A stretch of DNA of 64,000 nt, taken from the NCBI RefSeq assembly GCF_015832195.1, contig NC_052027.1:7064149-7128148 (forward strand), given 5' to 3'. Under the pieces are notes generated by a model. It did no database searches, was not told the origin of the DNA, and saw only the letters and a list, made by a program, of their open reading frames with translations. Shown one piece after another: positions 38,956 to 52,590 of this stretch. The position numbers and the translations under genes are program-made. Position 1 is the first letter of the stretch. Each line of letters begins with the position of its first letter. The DNA comes from Motacilla alba alba (lineage: Eukaryota; Chordata; Aves; Passeriformes; Motacillidae).

Positions 38956-39785
38956 AACACACACTGCTGTGATATTCTGGCACAGCTGGCCATCCAGGAG
39001 GACCCTGTGGAGGAGCTGTGCAGGTGCCATTTCATGTGGTGTTTCCCATGCCCATAGAAGCTGTCTCTCCCAGAATCTGTGGATGCAGGCAGTGCTGCCT
39101 CCCATGGCAGGGAGGGAAGGGATCCAGCTCGGGGTCTCTGATGCAGAGGGGCTGGGCCTTTGGGCAGATGATGGATTGTTCTCCCTGAGCCCCCGGGTCA
39201 CTCCCTTGATCATCCCTCTGCCTTGCACCTGCAACTCACTTCATCTCACAAGGCTTCAAGTATTTTTAAAGAATTATCTTATCAGCTGACATTTTAGCTG
39301 ACAATCACCTTGTATCTGCAAATCCAGATAGTAAACAAATCTATTTTCTTCTATCATGAAAGTATAGAGGACTATAGTATATATATTTTTAAGTTCAGGA
39401 ATACAAGCTTTAATAAACAGCACATTCTATATGAAAGAAAAAGAAGTTGCTTTATTTGTAATCTAACTAATTGGTTTTTTAAAAAAATATTTGCATAGTT
39501 TTGTTTAATTTTGTAGAAACCTAAAATTGAGACTGAGATCAAAGAGACAATAGGTTTTATAGAGCTCTGTAAGGTTCTACCATTGCCTGAAGAGGTTTTA
39601 ATTCAGGAAAGACCTTTACATTTCCAGCCTGCCAGTTCCAGTTAAGACTAATAATTACAGCTGTAAACAGACTGCTGCCTCTTACCTGAGGTGTGATTTT
39701 AATACCCAGTTTGGAGGTCACATCTTGTTGTTCATACTGGACAATTTTGGGTTAGGGATGTTTTATGAGCCAGGTCATTCCATTA

Positions 39786-40213
39786 TGTCATGGTTTGACA
39801 CTGGCCAAACACCAGGTACCCATGAAAGCTGTTTGCTCACCATTTCTTGCTCTCAGCTGGGCAGAGGAGAGGGAAAAAAAAATTAACCAAGAGCTCATAA
39901 GTTGAGATGAGGACTGGGAAAAAACACTCTAAGGACAAAACAGGTTCAAATTTAAAGACATAAAGTAAATTTATTAACAGTCAGAGGACAATGAGAAGTA
40001 AAATAAGTCCTTAAAACACTTTTTGTCCCCCCAGCCCCTTCCCTCCTTCCTATCCAGTTATCCCTCTAACTGGGCCAGCAGCATGTCCCTGTTTAGGGCC
40101 ATCAGAGATGGGCTCTGTTGGACATGGTGGAAGCTTCCAGCAGCTTCTCACAGAAGCTACCCCTGTGGCCCTCTCCTGCTGCCAAAAACCAGGCTGTGCC
40201 AAATCAACACACA
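39786..40213 (+). mobile_element. Solo LTR of a songbird-type endogenous retrovirus
   Basis: It starts with TGTCATGGTTTGACACTGGC and continues through CCAGGTACCCATGAAAGCTG, GCAGAGGAGAGGG, TTAACCAAGAGCTCATAAG, TTGAGATGAGGACTGGG and TAAAGTAAATTTATTAACAG to a pyrimidine-rich CCCTTCCCTCC segment. I recall this sequence as a dispersed passerine ERV LTR. No retroviral gene remnants flank it, so it is a solo LTR. The right end, near a CA at about 40213, is not certain and I could not match a target-site duplication. It is antisense to SYNPR. Confidence 0.75.
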
Positions 40214-41582
40214 ATAGGTGACACCACAGCTCATGTTCTAGAGTAACTCAAACTGCAAATAACCAGCAGTGCCCAGAAAAGGAAAGAATGAGAAATAAGG
40301 AAAAAACCACAGGTTTATATGTTTAATTCAGCCAATCACATAGTACTAGTATACTATTTTATTAAAATTTGTTTCCATTATTTCTAACTAGAGTTTTATG
40401 GCTTCTCCATACAGGGACTGTCAGTGACAAAATTCAGTAATATTCTGCAGTCCATGATTTCAAACATACACAGGCTTAAACAAGGCTCTGTAGACAGGGA
40501 TACTGAGGGGTGCCAAAATGATTGCTTTCGCTCAGCTTTCAGGGAATCAACACTGATTTATGACTAAAACCAACTGCATTGAAATCAAATGGAAGTCAGA
40601 CTCTGCCCACAATTTTACATGCATTAAGGGCTGGGAGGTGATGGGGAAAATGGACCATTAGCACATGATTTCTGAAATAACCACAGCACTGCAAAATTAG
40701 ATGATTCTGACCCTGTGGTGCACAACAGTCTCCTCCAGAGCCTTTTTTGCTCATCAGTTGCCCCTCCTGCAGAGCCAACTTGTTCTCCCCAGGCTTCTCA
40801 TTAACTCTGGTCCCAGTTTGGGGCTTGTGGAGATAGAGCCAGCCTGAGCTTCCCACAGGAAGGTCAGGGTGGATGTGTCAGCTGGGGCACGTTTTGGAGC
40901 AGGTGGAATTATAGAAAAAAAGAGCAAAGGCTGACACTTCCACAGAGCTTACAGCACAAATAACACAACAGTTATTTAGCAATGTTGTCATTGCAGGCAA
41001 AGTTACAGCTGAGTCCCGATGGTGCTTTGATTTTAAAGCTCAATCTTTGTAAACACATTGGCTGAATTAAGGATATGGATAAAGGCAGTGGGAGGCTTTT
41101 CCCCTGAAAAGAGCAGAAAACAGTTTGTCTTGAAAAAATTAATCACAAAAAACATGCCTCTATTTAAACAATTATTTCCAAAATTTTGGAAGGGATTTCA
41201 TCTCCCCTGGAACTCAACATTACATATGGGTTAACAAGCACCAGAAGTAAAACCAATTAAAATTTTACAGTCAATGAGGACAGAACCAACAGGGTATAAC
41301 AGCCTTCCAGATTTTCATTGATATGGTGATGAAACACAAATATTTATGAGCTGAACACTGCCTCCAATATAATTCAGAAAGAGCTCTTTTAGTGCTCCAA
41401 CTAACCTTTCAGGATTACAAAGAGGAGAGTTGTAACAGATAAACTCTTCACCCCAGCTCACCCTGAAAGTACTTTACAACCACGTGTATCTCTTCTTTAT
41501 CATTGCTAGGCAAAAGAGAATGAAAACGTGAGACTGGATAATGCTGCTCATAAAAAAAAAATAGAATGAAAAATCTGGAGAT

Positions 41583-42093
41583 TGTTGGAAGTGATGGATC
41601 AAACTTATGCCATGCTGATTTTTTTGCCTTTTTATTTTATATATTCTCTGTATTCTTTACACATATATTTGTGGCCTATTTTTGGCTATTTATTACTGGC
41701 TAGTTTTCCCAGTAGTTTTTCATGCTCTTTCCCTAGTCAGATACACAAAACACATTCCAAGGGCCCCTATCCTATCTTAGTTCTCTCTTCTCCATCTCTC
41801 TCTTGGATCTGACTACCAAGGTTGAGAAGAGCTCTTCAAGATCCTTTTTCATGAACAAAGAACAGCCATTACCAAGGGGGGGCCTCCAGAAAAGGGTTGA
41901 ACCAGAAGAGGGAATTACCTCATCACCTGTGCTTCTAACTGGGAATTCTTGTCAATTATGCTAATTTGCTAAATTTATATTCACCCTGTGGGGTGGGCTT
42001 TTGTGGACATTTTCCATATCTGCCCCTGGAGGCCTCCAACCTTTATACTACCTCCTATACTAATATTACCTTGAAAGTGTGTGTTAATTTATA
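41583..42093 (+). mobile_element. Solo LTR of a second songbird-type endogenous retrovirus
   Basis: Starts TGTTGGAAGTGATGG and carries TTATGCCATGCTGATTTTTT, TTTTCATGCTCTTTCCCTAG, ACACATTCCAAGGGCCCC, AAGGGGGGGCCTCCAGAAAA, CATCACCTGTGCTTCTAACT, CCTGTGGGGTGGGCTTTTGT and TCTGCCCCTGGAGGCCTCC near its 3' end. This order matches a widespread passerine LTR as I remember it. The expected poly-A signal is mutated to AATATTA. No internal retroviral genes are present. The right boundary is approximate and the orientation is opposite to SYNPR. Confidence 0.75.
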
Positions 42094-42884
42094 GGTTCCC
42101 AAGGCATCAAACTACTGCACAGAAATATGCAAAAGAAAGCCTTATTTACATCATAGCATTGAGGCTGGTGCATTATTAAAAGGAAAAGCCTTGAGCTCCT
42201 GATAGAAGAGCAAATGATCTTCCCATTCACAGCCAAGGCACAAGAAGGAACTGTTTGCCAGCATCTCACAAAGTCTGTGACCCAGCCAAGAACTGAGCCC
42301 AGATTTCTCAGTGGCAGTCCAGCATCAAGAACACGTCCTCCCTGTCAAAGGAAAGCTGGAAGAAATGCCCTGACAGTGCAAATCCATACAAGAAAATTAA
42401 ATCTACCTCATCAAGAAAACACTCCTCTGTGTCTGTGAAATGTATAATTCCATAGCAAGATGAATTTGTCTCACCTCATAAATGTCACACCCATGCCTCA
42501 CACTGCTCTGCACTACCTCAGCAGTGTGCTGGAACCTGGAGAGAAATGTGACAATCATGGCACAGCACTAAGCACTCACCCAAGGGCACCTTCCGCAGGG
42601 CAAATGGGGTCTGCCCAAGGTTCCACCCCAATGATGGAATGATCTCAAGCTCTTCCCTCTCAGAGATGATCTGTGCCAGGTGACACTTAAGGAAAGGGGA
42701 GGAGAGAGTGAGAAGCCAGGACTGTTCAATATACAAATGCAGGAAAAACTCTGAAGGAGGTACAAGTGCTGCATTCTTGTCGGAGATGATGCAGGACTTG
42801 GGGTTTTTTTTCTTGTCCCAGTAATTTCCTTCTCCATTCAGAAGAAGAAGGTAGGTGCTGCAACCTCTAGAAAATACAAGCAAG

Positions 42885-42955
42885 AAGCTTCATCTTAAAC
42901 TAAGGGAAGGAGATTCCAGCTTGACTCAGAGGGAAGAACTGAAGGTTACTTGTGA
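42885..42955 (+). mobile_element. Possible CR1 LINE trace
   Basis: AAACTAAGGGAAGGAGATTC and the following GACTCAGAGGGAAGAACTG resemble the sense CR1 region written in consensus as caaactaa-agag-gattyagattagatat-aggaagaa. Only a short, diverged piece remains, so this is tentative. Confidence 0.3.
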
Positions 42956-44905
42956 TGCTGAACAAAAAAAATCCTTTACAATCGCTGTACTGCTTTGCCC
43001 ATTTATCAGTCTGCTGTTTTGTTCTACTTCAATAAATCAGAATTTGTTACCAAGCACATTATTTTGTGTATCTATCTGGGTGGCATATGAATTGGAGACT
43101 GAAGTGTGTCACAAAGCCACACCTCACCTCTGGGGTGGCTGCTCAGTTTAACACCTCCTCAGCCCAGATCAACCCACAGGTGCCAGACAGCAACAGCAGG
43201 ATTCACAGGCAAGGTAAGGAGTGTAGCACTTGGGAGAGGAATAGAAGTTTTCTGATCATCAGCAGTGACAAGAGAACTCATTTGATGCACTCCAGGAGAG
43301 AAGGGAGTGCACCTGAAAAGCCAGGGAGTTTGTCACAGTTGCTTAAACAAACATGGAAAGAAAAAAATGCTTTGCTTTAAATTCTACTGTAAGTGACCAC
43401 CATTTGTGCACTCACTGAGAAAACAGACTAAAATGCTTTTAATAACTATGAGGACTGAAATGAAACTATAGAGAACAATGTCAAAACACAGGTAACAAGG
43501 AAAAATATTTTCAATTATAATTCCCTTAACCTGAATTGATACAGAATATCCAGGGGCAAGTTTCCCAAGGTGTGAGTGTGGGATTATATGCAGGCCTCCT
43601 GCAGCACCAGTCTGACTTCAGGGAGCACCTCCCCAGGCACTGCTTTGCCAGTCCAGCCACGAAAAGCTGGCAATGCAGAGAGGCACTTACCATGGAAAGC
43701 CCAGGAAGATGAAACAGTGACAGAGAGTTTTGCAGAGGAAACCTGTGAGAGTTGGGATGCAGATGGTGTCATGCTACCTGCCAGACCAGGGGCATGCTGC
43801 ACCATCCCTGCCTGCACCCCCCTTTTACCTGCTGAGAAAAGGAGCACCAAATGAGGAACACCAGAATGATGCTTTTCTTGTGATGGACTCCAGATGGGCC
43901 TTCTTAAGTATCTTTTTTAACTCACTTTTGACTTTTCTGACTCTCACAATGTGCACAGCATGAGGTGCTTTTGGCACACACAGAGATAGCTTGGTGTGGG
44001 ATAATTTGCTGTGCCCAGAAATGTCACTGTTCACCTCTTGACAGCAGCTGATTTTGCACTGTTCCCCTGGCACTGAAGAGAACTGGGTAATAGAATAGCT
44101 TGGAACACCAAAGAGCACAGAAAGTCTATTAAAAGCAAAGGAAGTCTCCTAAATGAGTTACAAAGCTGCAGTCACTGCAAAGCCCATGAAGGACAGACAG
44201 TAAAGTTCATTAAAGAGCTCTCTGCAAACATTCCTTGTGTCAATTCCACTCTAGAGTTATCCTCCAGCTCCTGTCTATGCTGCCTGTACACCTGGCTCTT
44301 CTTGGGTGTTTCCAACATGAGCAGCTCTCAGGAAAAGGCATTGCCTGTGTGCTCTGCCCAGGACATCAGCACCCTCAAAGCTGTGAACCATGCTGGGGCA
44401 GAGCCAGTTTAGAAGAATTTGACTTTCTCTAACCTATCCCTACCTCACAGCAGCAGCAGCCATTCCAGCAGCTGAGCTCAGTCTGTTAGAGCATTTCTCT
44501 GAGAAAACAGCATTGGATCAGGGAAAAACACATTTGTTCTTTCTCTACTCTCCATCCATGAAGACAGTCCCCTCTGGGCCAGGCTTCGAGCACAATCACT
44601 CCAAATATACACAGTGTTGAGGAATGGCTGGACACAATCCTGCTTTTTACCCACAGCTGCTCATTTTCCATCAGTCCTCGCTGCTGAAGAAGATCTGGCT
44701 TCCTCCTCACTCACCTCTGAACATCTGCATTGATCCCCTTGTACCTGCCGTTAATTATCAGGGTGGTTGAAGTTCTCCAGATAAATTCTCTTCATATGGA
44801 ATTATCCCCCATGCACAGCTCCCCTTGTGACAGGAGCAAGAGGACTGAAATGAGTCTGAGAGCTGTGCACACTCAATATAAGGCTGAGCCTTTAAACTTC
44901 CCCAA

Positions 44906-44978
44906 ATTTTTTTGGTTTTGTTTGGTTGTTTTAGTTTGGACTTTGGGGCTTTTTTGCTGGTTTTTTTTTTCCTTTTCC
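44906..44978. repeat. T/G-rich low-complexity tract
   Basis: T-runs interspersed with GG over about 70 bases (TTTTTTTGGTTTTGTTTGG and similar). This is simple sequence only; it yields a lysine-rich meaningless frame on the other strand. Confidence 0.8.
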
Positions 44979-47538
44979 ATATTCTTACACCATGGACAGC
45001 ACGTGCTTTGGGGATGGGCATAATAAACTGTGGCAGTAGGTGAACAGGCAAAGGAATGGGGACTGAGCGATTTGCCACATTTTGGGTACTACAGGACAAA
45101 ACCATGCAAAATCTTCTAAAATCCTTATGATTCCACAGCTGCTGCCAAGCACAGGAGTTTGATCCAGCAGGGAGGAGTATCCCAGAAGAGAGGAGATTGG
45201 CAGTCAGACCTTCCTCCTCAGCATCTCAGTGTCTCACTGCAGCAACACAGACCCCTTCCACACTATTTAAAATATCATTAAATACCACTCTTGCCATACA
45301 GTGCACATAAATATTCACTAATCCATGCACAAGAGCACCTTTGGTTGTCTCTGATCCTGGAGCTATAACTGATGGCACAGCAAATGGGGGCCAGTGCTCC
45401 TCATAGCAAATAGCTTTTCCTTGTATTCAACTTCATCACAAGTAGGTTTTTATATGCTAAATTTATGCAAGCAAATGCTATTTTGGCAAATTCTTTTGTC
45501 AGCATTTTTATGACAGTGGATACATACAGAATATAATGACTCTGGCTCGTTGAAGAAAAAAACCAGCACTTCTGAGAAAATCAGATTTAGGAGAAAAATA
45601 TTCTGGTCTGGAATAACTGTCAGCATTTTCATAAAATTACTCATTATTTCCTTCCCTGGTGAAATTTATTGCAAATAAACATAAACAAAACAGAATTAAG
45701 GAGAAGCAGATAAGTTTCTTAGGAACCTGGAGACATCCCCTTGAACTTTCCCTGCCATTCTCACTCCATCCAGGTATTCAGGGAAAACAGGGTTCTGTCA
45801 CAAGCTCGTGTAGTGCATCACCACCAGCACTGAAGCTGTTTGGAAGCTCTCCAAGGCCCTGATTCACCATCACACACTTCTGTAGCACATTGAGCTGTGC
45901 ATTTGTTATCTTGGAGCTTTGAGATAAATAGCATTTCCTATCTGAATAAATAAAATTACGTTACTGCTTCAAAAGGCATCACCGCAAGGGCTCGAGACCC
46001 AGGCAGATCCCGTTAGTGGAGCTTCTCAGCCCAGTGCTTTGCAAGGGCAGAATCCCTTTGATCAAGGCTTGGCAGACAAGAGCAACCTGTTGCATCTGGA
46101 GTCTGCTCAGGGCAGAGATATTTGGATGCCCTGAGAGCAGCACATCCTTGCCCTGCAGTGGCATTTTGCAGCACCTGCCACAACCAGTGGCTTTCCAAAG
46201 TGGTTTTTAAACCACACCTGCAGGGACCTGCAGCCCTCCAGGGCTCTGTCCCTACTTCTCACGAGGGTGGCAAGGCAGTTTGTTGCCCAGATAAGGCCAG
46301 ATATCTGGTTTTTCAATTTGTTTGCTTTGGTTCTTTTTCCAAGTATGCCATAATCTGTTGATCTGAGTAATGCAGATTACAGACTCTGCTTACGCATAAA
46401 AATAGCTGCTTGCTTGGTTAAAAATCAGAATCAAGGTTGTCCCAGGTCACAGACAAAAAGGCAACATCTTTCCTTTAAAATATTTTAAAAGTAATTAAAA
46501 TATTGACTTTCCTCAACCTGGTGATGTTGCATGAGCTGTTCAAGCTGAGAAATGTTTTATGAAAAATACATCCTGTATTTGGAGTCCTCCATCCACGTGG
46601 TACAATCACATGACCTGGAAAAGTCTCTGCAATTATGATCCCATCACTGTTCCCCCTAATATGTAAGAAAAAAGAACTAACACTTTTTTGTTTGCTTTTG
46701 TCAAGATTTTATGGGATCCAAAATTAATACAGCTACCTGGGCAAAATCAGGAAACTCCCATTCAAAATAAGATCAATTGCCAAGGTGCCCCAGCTGCAGC
46801 AATGCACAGTGAAACACAAACCAGAGAAGGAAAGAACAGTTCTCCCTCTGCTCCATCTTCCTGACATGTGTGCCTGAAAGGCCATCTTCCAAACCAAACT
46901 GGGACAAACTACCAATTAAACATGGGCTTTTAGATCTTCATATTCCATCTGAATAATACTGTATAGAAACAAGCTGCAGTGCTAACAAGTTTCAGTGCTT
47001 AGTATTTTCATCTTTATTGAGATTAAAAGCATTAGAAAGAAATCTTTAGAACAGTTGCAAAAAATTTACAGCAATTCCAACAACGACCCATAGATTACAG
47101 CAGATACACTTGGCCAGTGTGTGATTAAAAAAGTCACCTAGAGTGGAAAATGTTACTAAATGTTACTGTCCAGAAGCCAGAAGAGCTCAAAAAGACATCT
47201 CTAAGTGTTTAGATCAGGAATGCTTTTTATTGACTTTTTCTGGCAGGTATGAACAGACTTGACCTTGACTGGAATCAGTGGTCATCTTCATCCATGCACA
47301 GGCTCAGCTGCACACACACTATTATAAATGTGTATATATGTAAAAAAACCAAACAAACAAAATAGCTCATACCTTATGGTTTTTATATATTGATAGATAT
47401 ATAAATAATAGCCTGGGCTTCACTAAATAAGCTTATACCAGGACATGCCTCCCCAGTGCCCTCAGCACCACTAAAATCACACAAGATGTTGTGCATTTAA
47501 TAAACATGGTTTCACTGCAGTACAGAAAACAGCAATAC

Positions 47539-47555
47539 AAAAAAAAAAAAAAAAA
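47539..47555. repeat. Poly-A run (17 bases)
   Basis: An uninterrupted 17-base A-run. No retrocopy or LINE 3' end is recognisable to its left, so the origin is unknown. Confidence 0.85.
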
Positions 47556-48569
47556 TGGACACACATCAATTTTCAGCCCACCAGAATAAACAAAAAGATA
47601 TGTAAAGAACTGGGAAACAGGGAGATAATGAGCTGTCATAGAGAGTAACAGTTTGGCACCAGTGGTGCAGCTCTAAACAGTCACAGTTACCAAATAATAA
47701 TGTTTACTTCAGCATTTCTGTCAAGATCAACTTGATGCCTCAGGCAGTTTGGGAAAGAATCACTTAGTCAACAAGAAAAATCCAAATTCAATTGGAGGAA
47801 ACTAATTAAACTGAGCATGAAATTCTTCCAAAATATTAAACTATGTCTGAAAAGACACCTTAGTACAACTGAACTGACAGGATTTTGGAAAAGTCTCCAC
47901 TTCTGTGATTTTAAAACACTGGCATCTTAGGCTGTCCAAGAAAGGTGTTTTATAGTTCATCTCTTGCAATAAAGTCATCACAGGGGAAGGATAGCAGTAA
48001 TATTACCTTCCTGAGAACCCTTTCATGTAGTTTCTCTGATATAATGCTGCTATACTTCTGAAGATGCAACCATAAAGGATGGAAAGTCACTTTAAAGAAA
48101 TCTTCAAGGATCTTTTAATTGGTTTTCATTTCACCTAGTTTTGGGACAGCACATTTTACTCTTTGAGATGCACAAGGATACCAACTGCAGCCTGGCACTC
48201 CTTGGCTCTGCAGGGGTGACCACCACCCTGCACAGTGGTGGCTGCATATCCCAAAGCACTGCTCCATGCGTGCACCATCCTGGCCAGCTCCATCTGGGTG
48301 CAGGAAGGGCCCTTACAACAAAAAGGGTCAGTGACTCCAAAAAACCAGGCAGAGGTTTTCTTCCAAGACTGGAAAGTACAGCTGGTATGGATTAATGCAA
48401 GCATGCTATTATATTATTTTTAATTGGTTCCCTGTGTAAGATGATGCACATACCAGTGATACGAAACCTAAGAATTCTGATATGTAGAAATGGCATTTAT
48501 TTTCTCCAAAATATACCAGATAGAAGCCAGCTGAACTTGACCCCTGTTACAGTCTGTTCTTCCCAGAAT

Positions 48570-49035
48570 TTCTCATCCTTTACAGGTAACACACTCCAGG
48601 TGATGTGAGACGAGGGGATCTGCTGAATTCAAGCAGCAAGGCAAAGGCATGGATGGTGTCAGGGGCAGGATCCTGTCTGGGCAGACACGGAGCCACGGCA
48701 GAGTCAGGATGCTCCTGCCGCTGCACACAACTACTTCTCACGGGTTTTATCCCCGCAAAACCAGGGAAAACCCTGACGCGGAGCATTTTGCCCTGGTCAG
48801 CAAACAGCGTTAATTCTGCAGCAGCCCCTTCGAAGGGCAAGGACAGAATCTGGGTCAGGCGGCGGAGCCCGGGTTTGGCCAGCGCCCGCCACCAGGTGTC
48901 ACCAACTTCTTGATCAACGCAGATCTGATCCCAAAATGCCGCTCTGCCAGCCTGCTCATCACTCACGGGGACCACTGTCACACGCACCACCCATATAACC
49001 AGAAAAGACCGGCACTTTCCCCTCCAAAACCGCAT
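48570..49035 (-). other. CpG-retaining GC-rich block with a 151-codon open frame, origin unknown
   Basis: About 450 bases with clearly more CpG than any neighbouring sequence (ACGCGGAGC, TTCGAAGGG, GGCGGCGGAGCCCGGG, CCAGCGCCCGCC). On the minus strand one frame stays open for 151 codons (49035-48580), beginning MRFWRGKCRSFLVIWVV; a plus-strand frame is open for about 100 codons over the same bases, so the openness may just reflect GC content. I recognise no protein domain. The minus-strand words TTGGTGACACC and GGGGATAAAACCC recall retroviral leader and TATA sequences, so a fairly young LTR or ERV fragment is one explanation. A small unmethylated regulatory island is another. Confidence 0.35.
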
Positions 49036-52000
49036 GCTGTTTGTCAGTGCTCCCGTTCAGGCGTCTCTGGTTAACTCCCCTGGGTTTACAGTCACTCTGT
49101 CTCTTTTCTGTCACCCTACAGAAAAAAAGAACCCAAACCAATTGAGAAGTTTAAGCCCTCCTCCCATGAAGGATGTGTTGGCTTGAGGGTGCCATGTGCT
49201 GTCTCTGAACAAGGAGACCCAAGCCTGCCCCAGCCCATAGGGAAACTTACTGGTTTTTTTTGTTTTTTAAAGCAAATTACCATTTGCTTTACCATGAAAA
49301 ACAATGCACTGAGCAGTTGTGGTCTAGATTTCCAGAGGGAAAATGGTTTGGGTCAACTCCACCATTTCAGCTGAAGAACAGTTAGCGCCCAGATGTGTAA
49401 AACAGGGTATAAGACATGAAAGTTAAAGAGTATCTTGGAAAAAGGTAAGTGACAGCCCTGAAAAGCACCGTTACTTATCCTGATGTCCGAGCAAATGGTG
49501 CTGCACAGAAAGTGGGAGCAACAGAAATAAAACCTACTCAGATGGGGAATATCATCTTTCCAGTCTCCATCTTCATGTACATGCATGACATTTAACAATC
49601 AATCTAAGAACTAGAGAGAAAGCATGAGTTACTAATACTTCTGCATCAGTTACAGAACTTTTGGGAAAAAAACATGTTATCACAGGAGACAATCTATCCC
49701 AGGCTCTCAGTGAAATGTCATGCATGGAGCAGGGATACACAAAACCAGCACCCAGCACCAGCACTGGGAATGCTGCCACTGTGCTTGGTGCCTACAGACA
49801 TTGCCACACTTTGAGGATGATCAACGAGGAAATATTCTTGCAGCATGTGGACACTGCCTCAGCATATGAAAGACACTCCCCGAGGGACTCAAAACTCTCT
49901 GTTTATTCTGATTTGAGCTGCCATGCTGCAAATGTCTCTAACTGGGAACAGACCTTCTTTACTGGTCGATAAGCCCCAGGTCCTTCCATGAAGCAAGCAA
50001 AGCCCTGCTGAGTGAAATAATTTAGTGGCCTTGAAACCTTCAGAATCATATGAAAATCAGGACTTTCTGTTCCTCTTCTCTCTCCCTCTGATTATCCATC
50101 CCAATGCCAGAGCCTTGTCAAACACCTCAGAACTCATAGCATCCATCTGGCAGGTCCTCATGTCATCATATTCTTTCAGATTGTCACTATAATGTCAACT
50201 GAAGGAACCATCACAGCACACACTATCCATTAGGATCAAAGAGAATGTTGTCCTTATCTTTATATAAATTAATCCCTGGAATCTGATGATTTTTTTTTTT
50301 CCAGATTAGGCCTTGCAGATGCTGAACTCAAGAGACAGACACAAAACCAGAAATGTCACTTTACATGGCATCCATATCAGGAATATTTTCACTTTGCATG
50401 GCCACCAAAGCCCCATATCAAGTTTAAGTTAAAATTATCATACCAAAGCTGCAAGAAATGCTTGAAGATTTTCAACTGCATTTAAAAATCTGAAAAATTA
50501 CAATTCAAAGAAAAGCAGCAAGTAAAAGTGCCTCCAATCTGTATTGATTTCAGTGATGTTACGTAAAATTTGCAGACCAACCTTGCCTAATAGCAATGAA
50601 AAATCTCCAGAGTATTGTACAAAATGTCAAAAAAACCTTGTAATCTGGGACAGCAGAGATTTTCACAGCCTGAAAAGCAGAGGTGGTGCTACCTGTGGTT
50701 TTATGACAGGCAAATGAGCTGAACTGTTCCAGTGCAATCTTCAATAATAAGTGACCTTGGTGTGTTTAGTTCATTTACCACCAGGAGTCACAAATCTCTC
50801 CCCTCTCTGGTTCTCTGCGGAGTCACACAGATGCTGTATTCCAAACAAGGACTCTGCTGTGAAAAACATAAAACATGCCAGAAATGCACAGTGAGTGAGG
50901 CAGAAATGTCCCAGGCTTGGTCCTGCTCCCACCATGGACCAGGGCAGCAGCTTCTGCATGAGCCCAGATCAGGCCCTTTGCACAGGGAGCCTCAGAAAGG
51001 GCTGAGCCATTTTCCCCAGGAAGGCATCTCCTCCTCTGACAGTGCCTGGCTCAAACAAGCAGAGAGGGCTTGTGCTCTGCCTTGATTTTGCATCTCATTA
51101 TCCCACTCTTCACAGTGAGCAGATGTGAGGAAGCTTTTCACTTTTTGGAACATTGCTGCATCCAGACCAGATAGAAAATACTGCACAACACCAGAGAACT
51201 GCCCAAATACATCAAAGTGCTATATGCTCTTAGCCCTTAACCTACTGATTTAACCTAGAAGGAATTCCAGACGTCCTCCTCAGGAACCCTGGATTAAATT
51301 CCCAGCTCAGACACCCATTCCTTGCATAAGCAAACAGCAGCCTTTCCTGCCCCTTGCTTTCATGCATGGAACAGAGGTGGTGAGCATTTCTATAAAGCAA
51401 GGAGGATGCTTGGCAGCCCTTACAACAAGCCACGCTTCAATACAGCAAAGAGTGAAGTGAAGTTAGTGCCTAACTCACATTAAAGGGTTTTAACTGTGTT
51501 TTTATCAATGGTGAGGCACTGCAAGTCAAGAGCTGTGACAATATACCCTAAATCATACAGGATTACCACATTGTGTCAAACAAACATATAATTAAGCAGC
51601 TTTAATATGTTAACAGTTTGGAATCAGATTAGTGTTGTATTAGGCTAATAGAGTTGGTCCCCATTAATCCAGATGAATTGCTCAACTCTGTTTACTTGGA
51701 TTTTTTTTCAGAAATTTAAAAACATAAATCTAATTCTCAGCAGAATATGCACATGCTGTAGGGCGGGATGAATTCATCAAGATATCTGGGCACGTGGATA
51801 AACCAAGTGCAGCTTAACTGGTTCAACCACACAATGAAGAACTAAACACTCTAATCCCCCGTGATGAGATTTTTGTACCACAAGAAAAGACAACGTATCT
51901 GGGCCCTGAGCAAGGTGCTGAGGCACCTCTCCACATTTGCAAATGGCCCTGAGTACTGTGTGGCTCCACACAGCCCCAGGACCAGTATTGGAGTCCATGT

Positions 52001-52590
52001 TGCAGAAGCAGTCCACAGAGGTAATGCTGCTTTTGTACACAAAATGCAGGGATGCAAGGCACAGATGCATGTAAAACCTGCTGCCCAGCTTCCCCGGGCT
52101 ACCCAAGCTTTAAATACAGAACTTTAGGGATCACAAGACATCATGACAGCAATGCTGGGATGTCTGCACATGTCCATGATGCATGACCCCTGGCTCACTC
52201 TATAGCCAGGTCAGAAAGGGTCTTGATGATTTGCATTCAAAGCTTGGATGCAAGGAAGCATCCAGGCAAAAAGAAACATGAATAGTGGGGCATGGAGGGC
52301 AACCAAGGCCAACCCATATTGCTCATGACCTGTACAGCACTGATGAGATTTAATCCAGCCTCATCTAATGCAGCCTACTATTGGCACATCCACGCACCTG
52401 CAGCAGAGTGAAATCTTGTGGCGTTAAGGTTTGGTTCAGATGTCAAACTCAGAGGTGACACTTCAAAGCCAGACACTTCAAAGCCATTCCTACACATGCA
52501 CTCTCTGCTTAATTTCTGTATGCGTGCATGCACCTATATGAGTAAATACACACATCTTCTCCCCACATATACATAAAAAACATATAATGG

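Larger units (their letters stand above)
21063..39785. other. Upstream region without recognisable gene (first part)
   Basis: This lies 5' of the short-isoform promoter: either the first intron of the long SYNPR isoform or intergenic DNA. I see no recognisable conserved protein-coding exon in it. It contains CR1 LINE fragments at 23.9, 28.0, 36.8 and 38.9 kb, an AT-rich element near 24.9 kb, an exon-like minus-strand segment near 31.1 kb and A-rich tracts. GC-richer stretches at 21.2-23.0, 24.2-25.6, 27.5-29.7 and 35.2-36.1 kb hold long random frames but no protein I recognise. Confidence 0.7.

Noticed and set aside
41582..41812. 76-codon plus-strand frame with a hydrophobic stretch
   Set aside because: It lies inside the second solo LTR, which is non-coding.
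43825..44118. 97-codon minus-strand frame with a basic, protein-like tail
   Set aside because: No splice sites or homology that I recognise; length is ordinary for chance.
51777..52106. 109-codon minus-strand frame
   Set aside because: Three overlapping minus-strand frames are open together, a compositional effect; no family match.
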